Source: Palsa-504 sp963795795
Lineage (GTDB): Bacteria; Actinomycetota; Actinomycetes; Streptosporangiales; Streptosporangiaceae
Direction of reading: 5' to 3'
Assembly (NCBI GenBank): GCA_963795795.1
Contig: CAWCJS010000034.1
Coordinates: 1-64,000, forward strand
DNA: 64,000 bases
Each line of letters begins with the position of its first letter. The first letter of the stretch is position 1. Shown one piece after another: positions 25,281-34,113 of the stretch. Both the position numbers and the translations under genes were made by a program. The notes under the pieces are model-generated. The model ran no database searches, was not told the origin of the DNA, and saw nothing but the letters and a program-made list of their open reading frames with translations.

Positions 25281-26624
25281 TTAAGTCCCCTGGCCCGGCG
25301 CGCCCCGGCGGGAGAGGACATCGATGACCGCCGCCGCGAGCAGCACCGCGGCGACCACGACGTCAATCCACTGGCTCGACACGCCCAGCAGGTACAGGCC
25401 GTTGTAGATGCCGCCGATGACGAGGCCACCCAGTATGCCGTGGATGGTCTTGCCCCGGCCGCCGAACAGGCTGGTACCGCCGATGACCGCCGCGGCCACC
25501 GCCAGCAGCACGTAGCTGTTGGCGGCCTTGATGATGTTGGTGGTCAGCGAGACCTGCCACGAGGCGAACAGCACGCCGGCGATCCCGGAGATCAGGGCGG
25601 ACAAGACGAAGCACCAGGTCCGGACCGCGGTGAGGCTGACCCCGGCTCGCCGCGCCGCCTCGGGATTGCCGCCGATGGCGTACACGTAGCGGCCGAAGCG
25701 GGTTCGCCGCAGCAGGATCGTCGAGGCGCCGAGCACGACGAGGACGATCGGAATGATGAAGGGAACCCCCTCGATCGTCCCGAAGTGGGCTCGGTTGACG
25801 TTGCAGATGGCGACGAGCCCGATTCCCGCCGCCGCCATGAGGACGATCTTCATCGCGGTGAGGCTGCGCGGCGCAGTCTCCAGGCCGTGGCGGCGCTTGC
25901 GGCCGTCCTGCAGCCAGAGCCCTACGCCAGCGGCTCCGACCAGCACGGCCAGCAAGATCCAGCCGACCACCGGGGAGAACGTCCCCCAGAAGATGTCGTA
26001 GAGGACGACCTCGTTATGGAACCCGGAGTTACCGATGCCGACCAGCGTCCCGCCGAGGACGATGATCGCCACCCCCTCCAGGATCAGCAGGCCGCCGAGA
26101 GTGACGATGAACGACGGCATCTTCAGCCGGGCTACGAGCGTTCCCTGAATGGCGCCGAACCCGCCGCAGGCGAGCAACGCCACGATGATCGCCACCCACC
26201 ACGGCAAGTTCGCGCCGGTCGGCTGCACAAGCTCGGCGACGATGACGCTGCCGAGCGCCATGACCAGGCCGACCGAGAGGTCGATCTCCCCGAGCAGCAG
26301 GGCGAAGATCTCGGCCATCGCCAGCAGCATGTAAATGGTGCTCTGCTCGAAGAGGTTGACCAGGTTCTGCGCCGACAGGAACTTCGAGTTCGCGATCTGG
26401 AAGCTGATGGCGACCACGATGATGGCCAGGACGACGGGCAGCACGCCGCTGTTGCCACCGCGGACCCGGCGCCACCAGACCTGGAAGTACTGGCCCAGCG
26501 ACTGAGCGAGGAGCTCGGGCGGGACGTCGACCGCGGCGGCCTCAGGGGCGGCCGTGAGGTCGACCAATCCGGTGTCCGCCGGCACGGCCGGGGTTTCACT
26601 GGGGCTCGCGGTCACGTCAGACAC
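25281..26624 (-). CDS. CUT2 sugar ABC transporter permease A (XylH-like)
   Basis: 447 residues. Integral permease of a monosaccharide (CUT2) transporter. A long acidic N-terminal region (residues 1-60, EAAAVDVPPELLAQSLGQYF) precedes spans SGVLPVVLAIIVVAISFQIA, IYMLLAMAEIFALLLGEIDL (typical GEIDLSVG of this family), FIVTLGGLLILEGVAIIVLG, and the C-terminal EAARRAGVSLTAVRTWCFVL, IGGTSLFGGRGKTIHGILGG, the ATPase-contact region. It overlaps the upstream permease by eight bases. The length (usual about 390-420) includes the N-terminal extension. With the next gene it makes a two-permease set. Confidence 0.9.
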   Translation of the reverse strand: MSDVTASPSETPAVPADTGLVDLTAAPEAAAVDVPPELLAQSLGQYFQVWWRRVRGGNSGVLPVVLAIIVVAISFQIANSKFLSAQNLVNLFEQSTIYMLLAMAEIFALLLGEIDLSVGLVMALGSVIVAELVQPTGANLPWWVAIIVALLACGGFGAIQGTLVARLKMPSFIVTLGGLLILEGVAIIVLGGTLVGIGNSGFHNEVVLYDIFWGTFSPVVGWILLAVLVGAAGVGLWLQDGRKRRHGLETAPRSLTAMKIVLMAAAGIGLVAICNVNRAHFGTIEGVPFIIPIVLVVLGASTILLRRTRFGRYVYAIGGNPEAARRAGVSLTAVRTWCFVLSALISGIAGVLFASWQVSLTTNIIKAANSYVLLAVAAAVIGGTSLFGGRGKTIHGILGGLVIGGIYNGLYLLGVSSQWIDVVVAAVLLAAAVIDVLSRRGAPGQGT

Positions 26625-28004
26625 GGGTCACGCTCCCAGATGCGCCGCGCCGCGAGAGCACGTCAACGAGCACCGCAGCGAGGAGTACGCCGCCCGGCAG
26701 GATGTATTCCAATGGTGTGGCCAATTCACCCAAGTTGAGAAGGGACACGCCGTAGGCGATGCCGCCGATGAGGAGGCCGCCGAGAACGCCGTGGATGGCC
26801 TTACCCCGGCCGCCGAAGAGGCTGACTCCGCCGATGACGGCGGCGGCGACGGTGTACAGGACGAGCTGACCGGGGTCGGCCGTATTGGTGCTGTACTCGC
26901 CGTAGAAAAAGGAACCCAGCAGGATGCCGCCGAGGCCGGCGGTCGCCGAGCACAGCGCGAAGGACCAGGTGCGGATCCAGACCAGGCTGACGCCAGCGCG
27001 CCGGGCTGCCTCGGGGTTGCCGCCGATGGCATAAACGTAGCGGCCGAAGCGGGTCCGCTCGAGTAGCACTGTCCAGGCGCCCAGGACGACGAGCACGATC
27101 GGGATCACCCACGGAACCCCCCGCACCGATCACGAGGGAGGTGCCGCGGTTGACGTTGCAGACGATCACCACCGCTACCCCGACCAGCGCGAACACGGCG
27201 ATTCTGATGGCGGTCAGGCTGGGCGGGGGAGCCACCAGGCCCTGGCGTCGCCTCGCGGCCGCGCGTAGCCAGACGGCCGCGCCGGCGACCACGACCACCA
27301 CCGCCAGGACGACCCAGCCGGCTACGGGGACGATAACCCCCTGGACCATGTTGTAGATGATGCGCTGGTTGGTCAGGTTAGAGCTCAGGTTCACGAAGCC
27401 GTCGGCGCCACCCAGGACGATGATGAGGATTCCCGAGTAAAGCAGGAACCCGGCCAGGGTCACGACGAAGGACTGGATCCTGAGCCGGGACGTCAGCGTC
27501 CCCTGAAGGGCGCCGATCAGGCCGCAGACGACGACCGCGGCGATTATCGCTGCCCACCATGGCCAGCCCGGTCCGGGCGACTGGACGAGCTTGAAGGCGA
27601 TCACCCCGCCGATAAGCGCGACCGCGCCGACCGAAAGGTCGATCTCCGCGAGGAGCAGGACCACCGTCTCGGCTATCGCGAGCACCATGTACACGGTGCT
27701 CAGCCCGAAGATATACACGAGGTTGCTCGGCCGCAGGAAGGCGTGCTCGGGGGTGATGATCTGGAAGACGACGGCGACGATCACGATGGCCAGGACCACG
27801 GGCAGGACGCCGCTGTCGCCACCACGGATCCGGAGCAACCAGGCCCGGATGTACTGTCCCAGCGTCTGGGCGAGGAGCTCGGACGGGACGTCGGCCGCGG
27901 AGAGATCGGGGGCGGCGGCCAGCTCGATCGTCCCGGCGTCCGCCGTCTGGGCCTGGGTCTCGCCGGGGTCCGCCGTGCCCGGGGTTTCCCGGTCCTGGCC
28001 CATG
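26617..28004 (-). CDS. CUT2 sugar ABC transporter permease B (XylH-like), one frameshift
   Basis: Begins at ATG 28004 (MGQDRETPGTADPGETQAQT), three bases before the ATPase stop at 28008. It parallels permease A: N-terminal extension ending ADVPSELLAQTLGQYIRAWL, SGVLPVVLAIVIVAVVFQII, MVLAIAETVVLLLAEIDLSV, and SFVVTLAGFLLYSGILIIVL. Near 27122, at a run of six C, the frame moves and continues with PWVIPIVLVVLGAWTVLLER, GGNPEAARRAGVSLVWIRTW and IGGVSLFGGRGKAIHGVLGG to the stop at 26617. A one-base length error in the homopolymer would repair it. The two permeases share about half their residues and are ancient duplicates. Confidence 0.87.
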
Positions 28005-28007
28005 GGC

Positions 28008-28835
28008 TCAGGCCTCGCCACTGGCGGATACGGCCGAACCGTTGGACCGCCCGCCGGAGCCACCTGTCGTCATGTACTCCACGACGCTCTGCCGGTCGAA
28101 GTCCGAAGCCGGTCCTTCGGCCACCATCCGTCCCAGGTACAGCACCGCGATCCGGTCCGCGACCTCGAAGACGTCGTTCAGGTTGTGGGAGATCACCATC
28201 ACAGCCAGCCCGCGGTCCCGGAGCCGCATGATCAGGTCTAGCACCGACCGGGTTTGCACCACCCCGAGGGCGGCAGTGGGCTCGTCAAGCAGCACCAGCT
28301 TGGAGTTCCACATCACCGCCTTGGCCACCGCCACCGACTGCCGCTGACCTCCGGAGAGCGAGGCCACTGGCTGCCGGATCGAGCGCACCGTGGTCACCCG
28401 CAGGGTGCTCAGGGTCTCGGCTGCCTTCAGCTCCATCGAGTCCTCGTCGAGCAGGCCGCGGCGCAGCTGTTCCCGGCCGAGGAACATGTTCTGGACGATG
28501 TCCAGGTTGTCGGCCAGCGCCAGGTCCTGGTAGACGGTCTCGATCCCCAGCGCGGAGGCGTCCCGGGTGCTCCGGATGTGTACCGGATGCCCGTCGAAGA
28601 AGATCTGACCATGGTCCGGCTGGTGCGCGCCGGCGATAGTGCGGGTGAGCACCGACTTCCCGGCACCGTTGTCCCCGCAGAGACCGGTCACCTGGCCCGC
28701 GGGCAGGTCCAGGTTCACCCCGTAGAGCGCCTGCACCGGCCCGAAGTGCTTGTCAATGCCGCGCAGCTTCAGCAGGGGTTCCCCGCCGTTCACGCCGCGG
28801 CTCTCGCCCCTCGGGGCCTGGTTCACCTCAGTCAT
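28008..28835 (-). CDS. CUT2 sugar ABC transporter ATPase, single domain
   Basis: 275 residues. All the ATPase motifs are present: Walker A CGDNGAGKS, Q-loop IETVYQDLALADNLDIVQNM (typical of this sugar family), signature SLSGGQRQSVAVAKA, Walker B KLVLLDEPTAALG and switch VMVISHNLND. Unlike RbsA or XylG of enterobacteria it has one ABC domain rather than two, as in several actinobacterial transporters. It energises uptake through the two permeases. A stable stem-loop (28892-28933) separates it from the binding-protein gene. The ABC domain inside the sensor at 33905 resembles it closely, including the VWQDLALCDNLDIASNIMLG block. Confidence 0.92.
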   Translation of the reverse strand: MTEVNQAPRGESRGVNGGEPLLKLRGIDKHFGPVQALYGVNLDLPAGQVTGLCGDNGAGKSVLTRTIAGAHQPDHGQIFFDGHPVHIRSTRDASALGIETVYQDLALADNLDIVQNMFLGREQLRRGLLDEDSMELKAAETLSTLRVTTVRSIRQPVASLSGGQRQSVAVAKAVMWNSKLVLLDEPTAALGVVQTRSVLDLIMRLRDRGLAVMVISHNLNDVFEVADRIAVLYLGRMVAEGPASDFDRQSVVEYMTTGGSGGRSNGSAVSASGEA

Positions 28836-28891
28836 TGTGAATACCCGTCAGTAGCCTTGCCCAGGTTGGTCGACACAGCCATCTCATCATG

Positions 28892-28933
28892 GCGGGGTTG
28901 GCGGAGCCACTGTTGCGGCTCCGCCAACCCCGC
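28892..28933 (-). terminator. Stem-loop between binding protein and ATPase genes
   Basis: A perfect 17-bp inverted repeat, gcggggttggcggagcc and ggctccgccaaccccgc, with an 8-base loop. It lies ten bases past the binding-protein stop (28943) and 57 bases before the ATPase start. It would stop or stabilise part of the transcript, so that the soluble binding protein is made in excess over the membrane complex, the usual arrangement in ABC uptake operons. Confidence 0.75.
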
Positions 28934-28942
28934 GTCAGATGA

Positions 28943-30256
28943 TTAGTGGATCCCAGCTGCGGTGCAGAGGCTCTGACCCGCGATCGCGCAGATGGCCGAG
29001 GCGGTGTCGAAGCCGTCCGCTACCACGGTCGTCTCCATGTTGGCCTTGGTCACCCACACCGGGGTCAGCAGGGACGCCGGCTCGGTGATGGTCGAGTCGG
29101 CCGGGTCGACGGTCGTAGAGTTCAGCAGAGACGTAGGCGGCTTGTCGCCGGCCAGCAGGATCGTGGCCATGGTCACCGCGTCCTGGGCCTCCATGTAGAC
29201 GGCCTTGTACACGGAGCCGCACTGGTAGCCCTCGAGAATCCAGGCCATGCCCTGAGCGGTGGCGTCCTGCCCGGTGGTCGGCACCTTGTTGGGCTTGACC
29301 CCGTCCGTCTTCAGGTCGGTGATCACCGCGTTGGCGAGCCCGTCATTGGCCTCGATCGTGGCGTTGATCGACGAGTGAGCCGTGTACTCCTGCTGGAAGA
29401 TGGTGCCGCCCTTGGTGTTGTCCCACCCAGGGGCGAAGTTCTCGCCCACCAGCTTGTAACCGAGGCTGTTGCTCGTGCCCGCGTTGACCGACTTGGCCGC
29501 CTGGCCCCAGACCACCTGGTTGTAGCCCGAGGCGAAGGAGATGGCGTTGGGGTCGGTGTCCTCGCCGCCATTCAGGACGAAGACCTGGGGCTTGGAGATG
29601 TTCCAGGCCTTGATGCAGGCTTCAAAGCCCTGGCCGATCAGCTGGCCCACGAGCATGTTGTTGAAGCTGACGTAGTAGGTGTTCGTCCCCTGGAAGGTGG
29701 CGCGGTCGTAGCTGATCAGGGTGACGCCCTTTTGCTCCGCGAGCTTGGCGATCGCCACGCCCGTCGGGCCATCGAGGGGGCACATGATGAGGACCTTCGC
29801 ACCCAGGTTGATGTCGGCCGTGGCGTCGTTCAGTTCGGTCGCGTCGCTGCCCTGCGCGTTGTCGATCCGGAACTCCGAGCTGGTGTATCCGGCGTCGGTA
29901 AGGGACGTGCGCAGGTACGGCGCGTCGAAGTCAACCCACCGGGTCGACGACGTGGTGTCGGGCAGGATGACCCCTACCAGCAGGCTGTTGGCTCCCTTGG
30001 TCGCGAACTCAGTCAGCGGCTTGAGCTGGGACATCGCCGTCGAGAGGTTAACCGTGAAGGAGCTGGTGGTCAGCGAAGGAACCGTGTTCGAGCCGGCCGC
30101 CGCGGACGACGAGGACGTTGAAGTCGACGTCGACGAGGACGACGACGAGGAGGACGACGACGAGCAGCCCGCGGCCACGAGGGCTACGGCCGCCACCAGG
30201 GCCACCCCGCCCAGTCGGGGGAGGCGCCCTCCCTGTCTTCTGTTACCCATTAGCAT
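28943..30256 (-). CDS. CUT2 sugar-binding lipoprotein (XylF/ChvE-like)
   Basis: About 437 residues, start among ATG 30256, ATG 30250 and GTG 30265 (aggtgaaag lies upstream of these). Lipoprotein signal: GRLPRLGGVALVAAVALVAA then GCS, so the mature Cys is lipidated and the protein is held on the outer face of the membrane. An unusual poly-serine/threonine linker of about 25 residues (GCSSSSS...) follows before the Rossmann lobes: LVGVILPDTTSSTRWVDFDA, YTSSEFRIDNAQGSDATELN, AKLAEQKGVTLISYDRATFQ, and PNKVPTTGQDATAQGMAWIL. The GQDA block and DxR-type residue in SYDR are family sugar contacts. Xylose-type sugars are the most likely ligands. Confidence 0.9.
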   Translation of the reverse strand: MLMGNRRQGGRLPRLGGVALVAAVALVAAGCSSSSSSSSSSSTSTSTSSSSAAAGSNTVPSLTTSSFTVNLSTAMSQLKPLTEFATKGANSLLVGVILPDTTSSTRWVDFDAPYLRTSLTDAGYTSSEFRIDNAQGSDATELNDATADINLGAKVLIMCPLDGPTGVAIAKLAEQKGVTLISYDRATFQGTNTYYVSFNNMLVGQLIGQGFEACIKAWNISKPQVFVLNGGEDTDPNAISFASGYNQVVWGQAAKSVNAGTSNSLGYKLVGENFAPGWDNTKGGTIFQQEYTAHSSINATIEANDGLANAVITDLKTDGVKPNKVPTTGQDATAQGMAWILEGYQCGSVYKAVYMEAQDAVTMATILLAGDKPPTSLLNSTTVDPADSTITEPASLLTPVWVTKANMETTVVADGFDTASAICAIAGQSLCTAAGIH

Positions 30257-30429
30257 CCCATGCACCTTTCACCTGAAATACACACCGATAAGCCGACGAG
30301 GGGACACCATACGACACGCGTGTCCCTTCAGTGTGGAAGCTAGATCCCTGGATCCGGGAAGGACGCTAGGCCGTCGGCATTGCGATATAGGCAATCCGCC
30401 CGGCCTGGCGATCTCCGCGACACCAGTTG

Positions 30430-30501
30430 TTAACATGACCATAGAACGCCGGAAATAAACGTGACCTTAACATCGGCGTCGCGTCGTGAAGATATCGTGA
30501 A
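30430..30501 (-). promoter_or_regulatory. Candidate response-regulator sites before the binding-protein gene
   Basis: The 323-base gap between the response regulator and the binding-protein gene (30266-30588) has no gene. It holds two ttaacat motifs (30430-30436, 30467-30473) and a direct repeat cgtgaa-N5-cgtgaa (30485-30490, 30496-30501). The latter has an 11-base period, the spacing at which OmpR-family regulators bind as head-to-tail dimers. One further cgtgaa copy lies upstream of the sensor gene (in aaccgtgaaagcacc, near 33980). The assignment is a hypothesis from spacing and position. Confidence 0.45.
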
Positions 30502-30588
30502 CGGCGATCTCTTCGTGCCCCATTTGATTCATGATTGTCACTCCGGCGTTATCTGGGCGGCTCAAATTCGCGGAAGGTGGCGCCTCGG

Positions 30589-31293
30589 TTACTCCGGGGC
30601 CAGCCGGTAGCCGGCCCGTGGCTGGGTGAGGATCAGGGGCGCGCTCTCCTCGGCCTCCAGCTTGGCTCGGAGCCGGCGCACGTACACGCGCAGGTACTCG
30701 GTCTCGGTCTCGTAGCCGTGACCCCAGACCCGGCGGAGCAGGTGGGCGTGAGTGAGGAGCTTGCCGCGGTTGACGGCGAGCTCACGCAGCAGGGCGAACT
30801 CGGTCGGCGTCAGGTGGACCGGCTGCCCGCTGCGCCGCACCTGCTGCAGGGCCAGGTCGATCACGATGTCGCCGACCACGATGACCTGGGGCGCCTGCTC
30901 GGTCGGCGCGGCGGGCCTGGTCCGCCGTAGCGTGGCGGTGATGCGGGCGAGCAGTTCCTCGATGCTGAACGGCTTGGTCATGTAGTCGTCGGCCCCCATG
31001 TGCAGGGCCGTTACCTTGTCCCGCTCGCCGCCGCGCGCCGAGACCACGATGATCGCGACCGGCGAGCGCTCGCGGATCTGGCGGCACAGCTCGAACCCGT
31101 CCGCTTCGGGGAGCATCAGGTCCAGCAGGACGATGTCCGGGTCTTCGGTCTCGAGTAGCTGGAGGGCGCGCATGCCGTCTACGGACACGATGGTGTCGAA
31201 GCCGCGCACGGCGAGGTTGGACCGGATCAGGTCCACGATGTTGGGGTCGTCCTCCACCACGAGGGCACATGTCTTGCGGGCGGGTTCAGTCAT
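30589..31293 (-). CDS. OmpR-family response regulator
   Basis: 234 residues from ATG 31293, overlapping the sensor stop at 31286 by eight bases. Receiver domain (residues 9-120): acidic pocket VVEDDPN, phospho-acceptor Asp in DIVLLDLMLPEADGFELC, conserved Thr/Ser and Lys in IIVVSARGGERDKV and GADDYMTKPFSIEELLARI. The winged-helix domain (residues 135-230) shows RRSGQPVHLTPTEFALLREL, LTHAHLLRRVWGHGYETETE and YLRVYVRRLRAKLEAEE, as in KdpE. It is the cognate partner of the ABC-kinase fusion and likely regulates the transporter genes downstream. Confidence 0.92.
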   Translation of the reverse strand: MTEPARKTCALVVEDDPNIVDLIRSNLAVRGFDTIVSVDGMRALQLLETEDPDIVLLDLMLPEADGFELCRQIRERSPVAIIVVSARGGERDKVTALHMGADDYMTKPFSIEELLARITATLRRTRPAAPTEQAPQVIVVGDIVIDLALQQVRRSGQPVHLTPTEFALLRELAVNRGKLLTHAHLLRRVWGHGYETETEYLRVYVRRLRAKLEAEESAPLILTQPRAGYRLAPE

Positions 31294-33905
31294 CGTTTGG
31301 CATTCCCATGTCCATGGACCGCTGCGCCGCAGCCGGTGCGCTGTTCCCGGCCTCGACCGGCAGGTAGACGCTGAAGCAGGTGCCCCTGCGCAGCGCGGTC
31401 AGCTCGATCCGGCCCCCGTGCGCCTGCACGATGCCCTCGGCGATGGACAGGCCAAGCCCGGCTCCGGCGGTCTTGCGGTAGCTACTGCCGTTCTTCCCGG
31501 AGTTCCCGTTGCTGGTTCCGTTGCCTTGGCCCGGGCGGTGGCCGGGCTCGAACGGCGCGTCCGCCAGCTCCGGCGGCATTCCCGCGCCGTCGTCCAGCAC
31601 ACTGATCACGACCTCGGACACGGCCTGCTCGCTGGCGCCCTGCTCTCCAGAGTTAGCGGTTACGCGGACCCGGGTGCCCGGCGGGTTATGACGGACCGCG
31701 TTGTTCAGTAGGTTCACGAAGACCTGCTCCATCCGGTCGTGGTCCGCCCATACGACGGGTAGCTCGGCGTCGCAGCTCAACGAGACCGCCTCCGCGCTGG
31801 CCGGCGGCAGGCAGGCGATCGCAGCCTCGAGCACCAGGCGGATGTCGCACCAGTCCGGCTGCAGGCGCATGATGCCCGATTCGATCGCGGAGAAGTCGAG
31901 CAGGTCGTCGACCAGCCGGCCGAGCCGGGCCGACTCCGCGGCGATCCGGTCGAGGAAGCGCTGCTGCGAGTCGCGGTCCCAGGTCACGTCCGGCTGCATC
32001 AGGCTGGACGCGTACCCGCGGATGGCCGTCAGCGGGGTCCGCAGTTCGTGGCTCAGGCGGGAGAGGAAACCGCGCTGGAGCTCCCGCGACCGGCGCAGGG
32101 CCGCCGCCTCCTGGTGCGCGTGAGCGGCTTCCTCACGTTCCAGCGCGAGCCTGAGCGAGTTCGCCGCGTCCTCCATCAGCGCCGTCTCCTCCTTGGTCGG
32201 CGGGACGCGCCGCCAGGTGGCCAGTAGCACGGTGGGGCCGCCTACCGCCGCGAAGGCCACCGCCCGCGCGCGGTGCCTGCGGCTGCTGCGCAGTACCCTC
32301 GCCACCCCGTCCGGGTCGACGCTGGCCAGCGCGCTTTCCACCATGTCGTGCAGGGACGGGGGCGCGGACGACGGGTCCGTGCCGAACGGCCCGGCGCACG
32401 CGCGCCAACGCGTCTGCTGGCCGGCCGGCTGGGTGACCAGCGCCACCTCCTCGGCCTGCAGGCCGCGGCGGAGCGACTGGATCGCGATGGCCAGGCCTTC
32501 GGCTGACCGGGACGGGACCGGCCAAGGTCTCGAGCATCTCGCGGATCGTCTCGAGCACGCGGTTTCTGGTCGTGACCTGGTCGAGCAGCCGGTCGCGCTC
32601 GATGACGTTGGCGGCGTAGCCCGCGTAGACGGTGACGAGGTCGAGTTCCTCGCGGAGCGGAGCGCCGTGTACCGGGCGGAAGACGGTGATGACACCGCTG
32701 AGGCCGCTCGGCCCGAGGACCGGGACAGACCATGAGCTGGCCACCTTCGCCGCCTTGGCCAGCTCGCGGAAACTCCGCCAGGCTGCGCCGATGCGGGCGT
32801 TGTCGGCGATGACGGGCTGCTCGTCGGCCGCGGCCATGCCCACCGGGCCACCCGCAGCCCCCAAGGGCAGCCGCGACCACGGGTCGAGCTGACCCTGCAG
32901 GAACCCGAGCGACGCGGCGCAGTGCAGGGTCTTATCTGACACCACGTGGATGCAGAGGCGTTCGCTGCCGAGCGCCGATCCCAGCGCGGACAAGATCAGC
33001 GACAGGCTCGACGACGGGTCGGCGGAAACCAGCCGGTCGGTGAGCCCCTGCAGCCTGGTGAGCTGGTGACGGGCGGATGAATCGACCTGCTGGCCGGAAA
33101 GTAGCGCGACCACGTCATCGGGGTAGGTGTCCGCCGGGCGCAGGTCCGCCACGATTCGGCCCTGCCGCAGCACCACGATGCGATCGGCGAGCCTGAACAT
33201 CTGGTCGATGTCATGGCAGACGAGCAAGATCGTGGCCCCCTGGTCCCGCAGGCTCAGGATCAGCTCTTCTACCTGGGCCGACTCCTCCGCGCCCAGCGAG
33301 GTCGTGGGCTCGTCGAGGGCGAGCAGGCGCGGCTTTCGGCCCATGGCCCGGGCCACCGCCACCAGCTGCCGCTGCCCGCCGGACAGCGACGAGATGAGGC
33401 GCGTCGTGTCCGCGAGCGGGATCCGCAGCGAACGAAGCAGCGCCACCGCGGCGCCGTGAAAGCGGGTGTCGGAGAATATCAACCGGGCTGACTCCCGGCC
33501 GAGCATGATGTTGGAGGCGATGTCCAGGTTGTCGCACAGCGCCAGGTCCTGCCAGACCACCTCGATCCCGTGCTTGGCGGCCCCCGCCGGGTTGGCGGGC
33601 AGCCGCCGGCCCGCGAGGAAAACCTCGCCGGCGTTCGGGACAACGTCGCCCGCGATGCAGCGGACCAGGGTCGTCTTGCCCGCGCCGTTCTCCCCCGCCA
33701 GCGCGACGAGCTCGCCGGTGCGCACGCTCAGGTCTATGCCGTCCAGAGCATGGACCTGGCCGTAGGTGACGCTCAGCCCGGACACCCTGAGCAGCGGCGG
33801 CTCGGAGCTCGCCGCGAGGGTGCCGGTGCCGACGCGGGCAGGCTCGGGACGCGGATCCCACTCGAGGCGAGGATCCGCCTTGCGCGCCAGCACGGAACGG
33901 GTCAT
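31286..33905 (-). CDS. ABC ATPase - GAF - histidine kinase fusion, one frameshift
   Basis: About 873 residues. The first part from ATG 33905 is a complete sugar-transporter-type ABC ATPase (residues about 35-255): VSGLSVTYGQVHALDGIDLS, Walker A GENGAGKTT, Q-loop EVVWQDLALCDNLDI, signature SSLSGGQRQLVAVARAM, Walker B LLALDEPTTSLG, His switch LLVCHDIDQMF. GAF-like regions follow (SLGFLQGQLDPW ... VPVLGPSGLSGVITVF, then a second one). Near 32520 the frame shifts by one base within a helix (MLETLAGPVP / SAEGLAIAIQSL), so the halves join smoothly. The second half carries HisKA FLSRLSHELRTPLTAIRGYA, N-box FVNLLNNAVRHNPPG, G1 VLDDGAGMP and G2 GAGLGLSIAEGIVQAHGG. It has no membrane span. The paired regulator overlaps its end. 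Confidence 0.85.
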
Positions 33906-34061
33906 CCCGTCATTGTGTGGCCATAATCGGTCCGTTGGCCACATCCTCGGCCGAGAACGTCGACTTGACCAGGTGCTTTCACGGTTCTGATTCTCGCAGC
34001 AATCGGACGTTGAGCCCAATCCAGCCAGCCGAGGGGGCTGCGGGGCGGGCGATAGGTTAGT

Positions 34062-34090
34062 GACCCCGGCGAGGGGCCATACCCGGGGTC
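34062..34090 (-). terminator. Hairpin downstream of the DUF222/HNH gene
   Basis: An 8-bp inverted repeat, gaccccgg (34062-34069) and ccggggtc (34083-34090), lies 24 bases beyond the HNH-protein stop on the minus strand. It is a modest terminator candidate. Confidence 0.5.
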
Positions 34091-34113
34091 GCGAGAGACC
34101 CGCGCGGCGAGAG

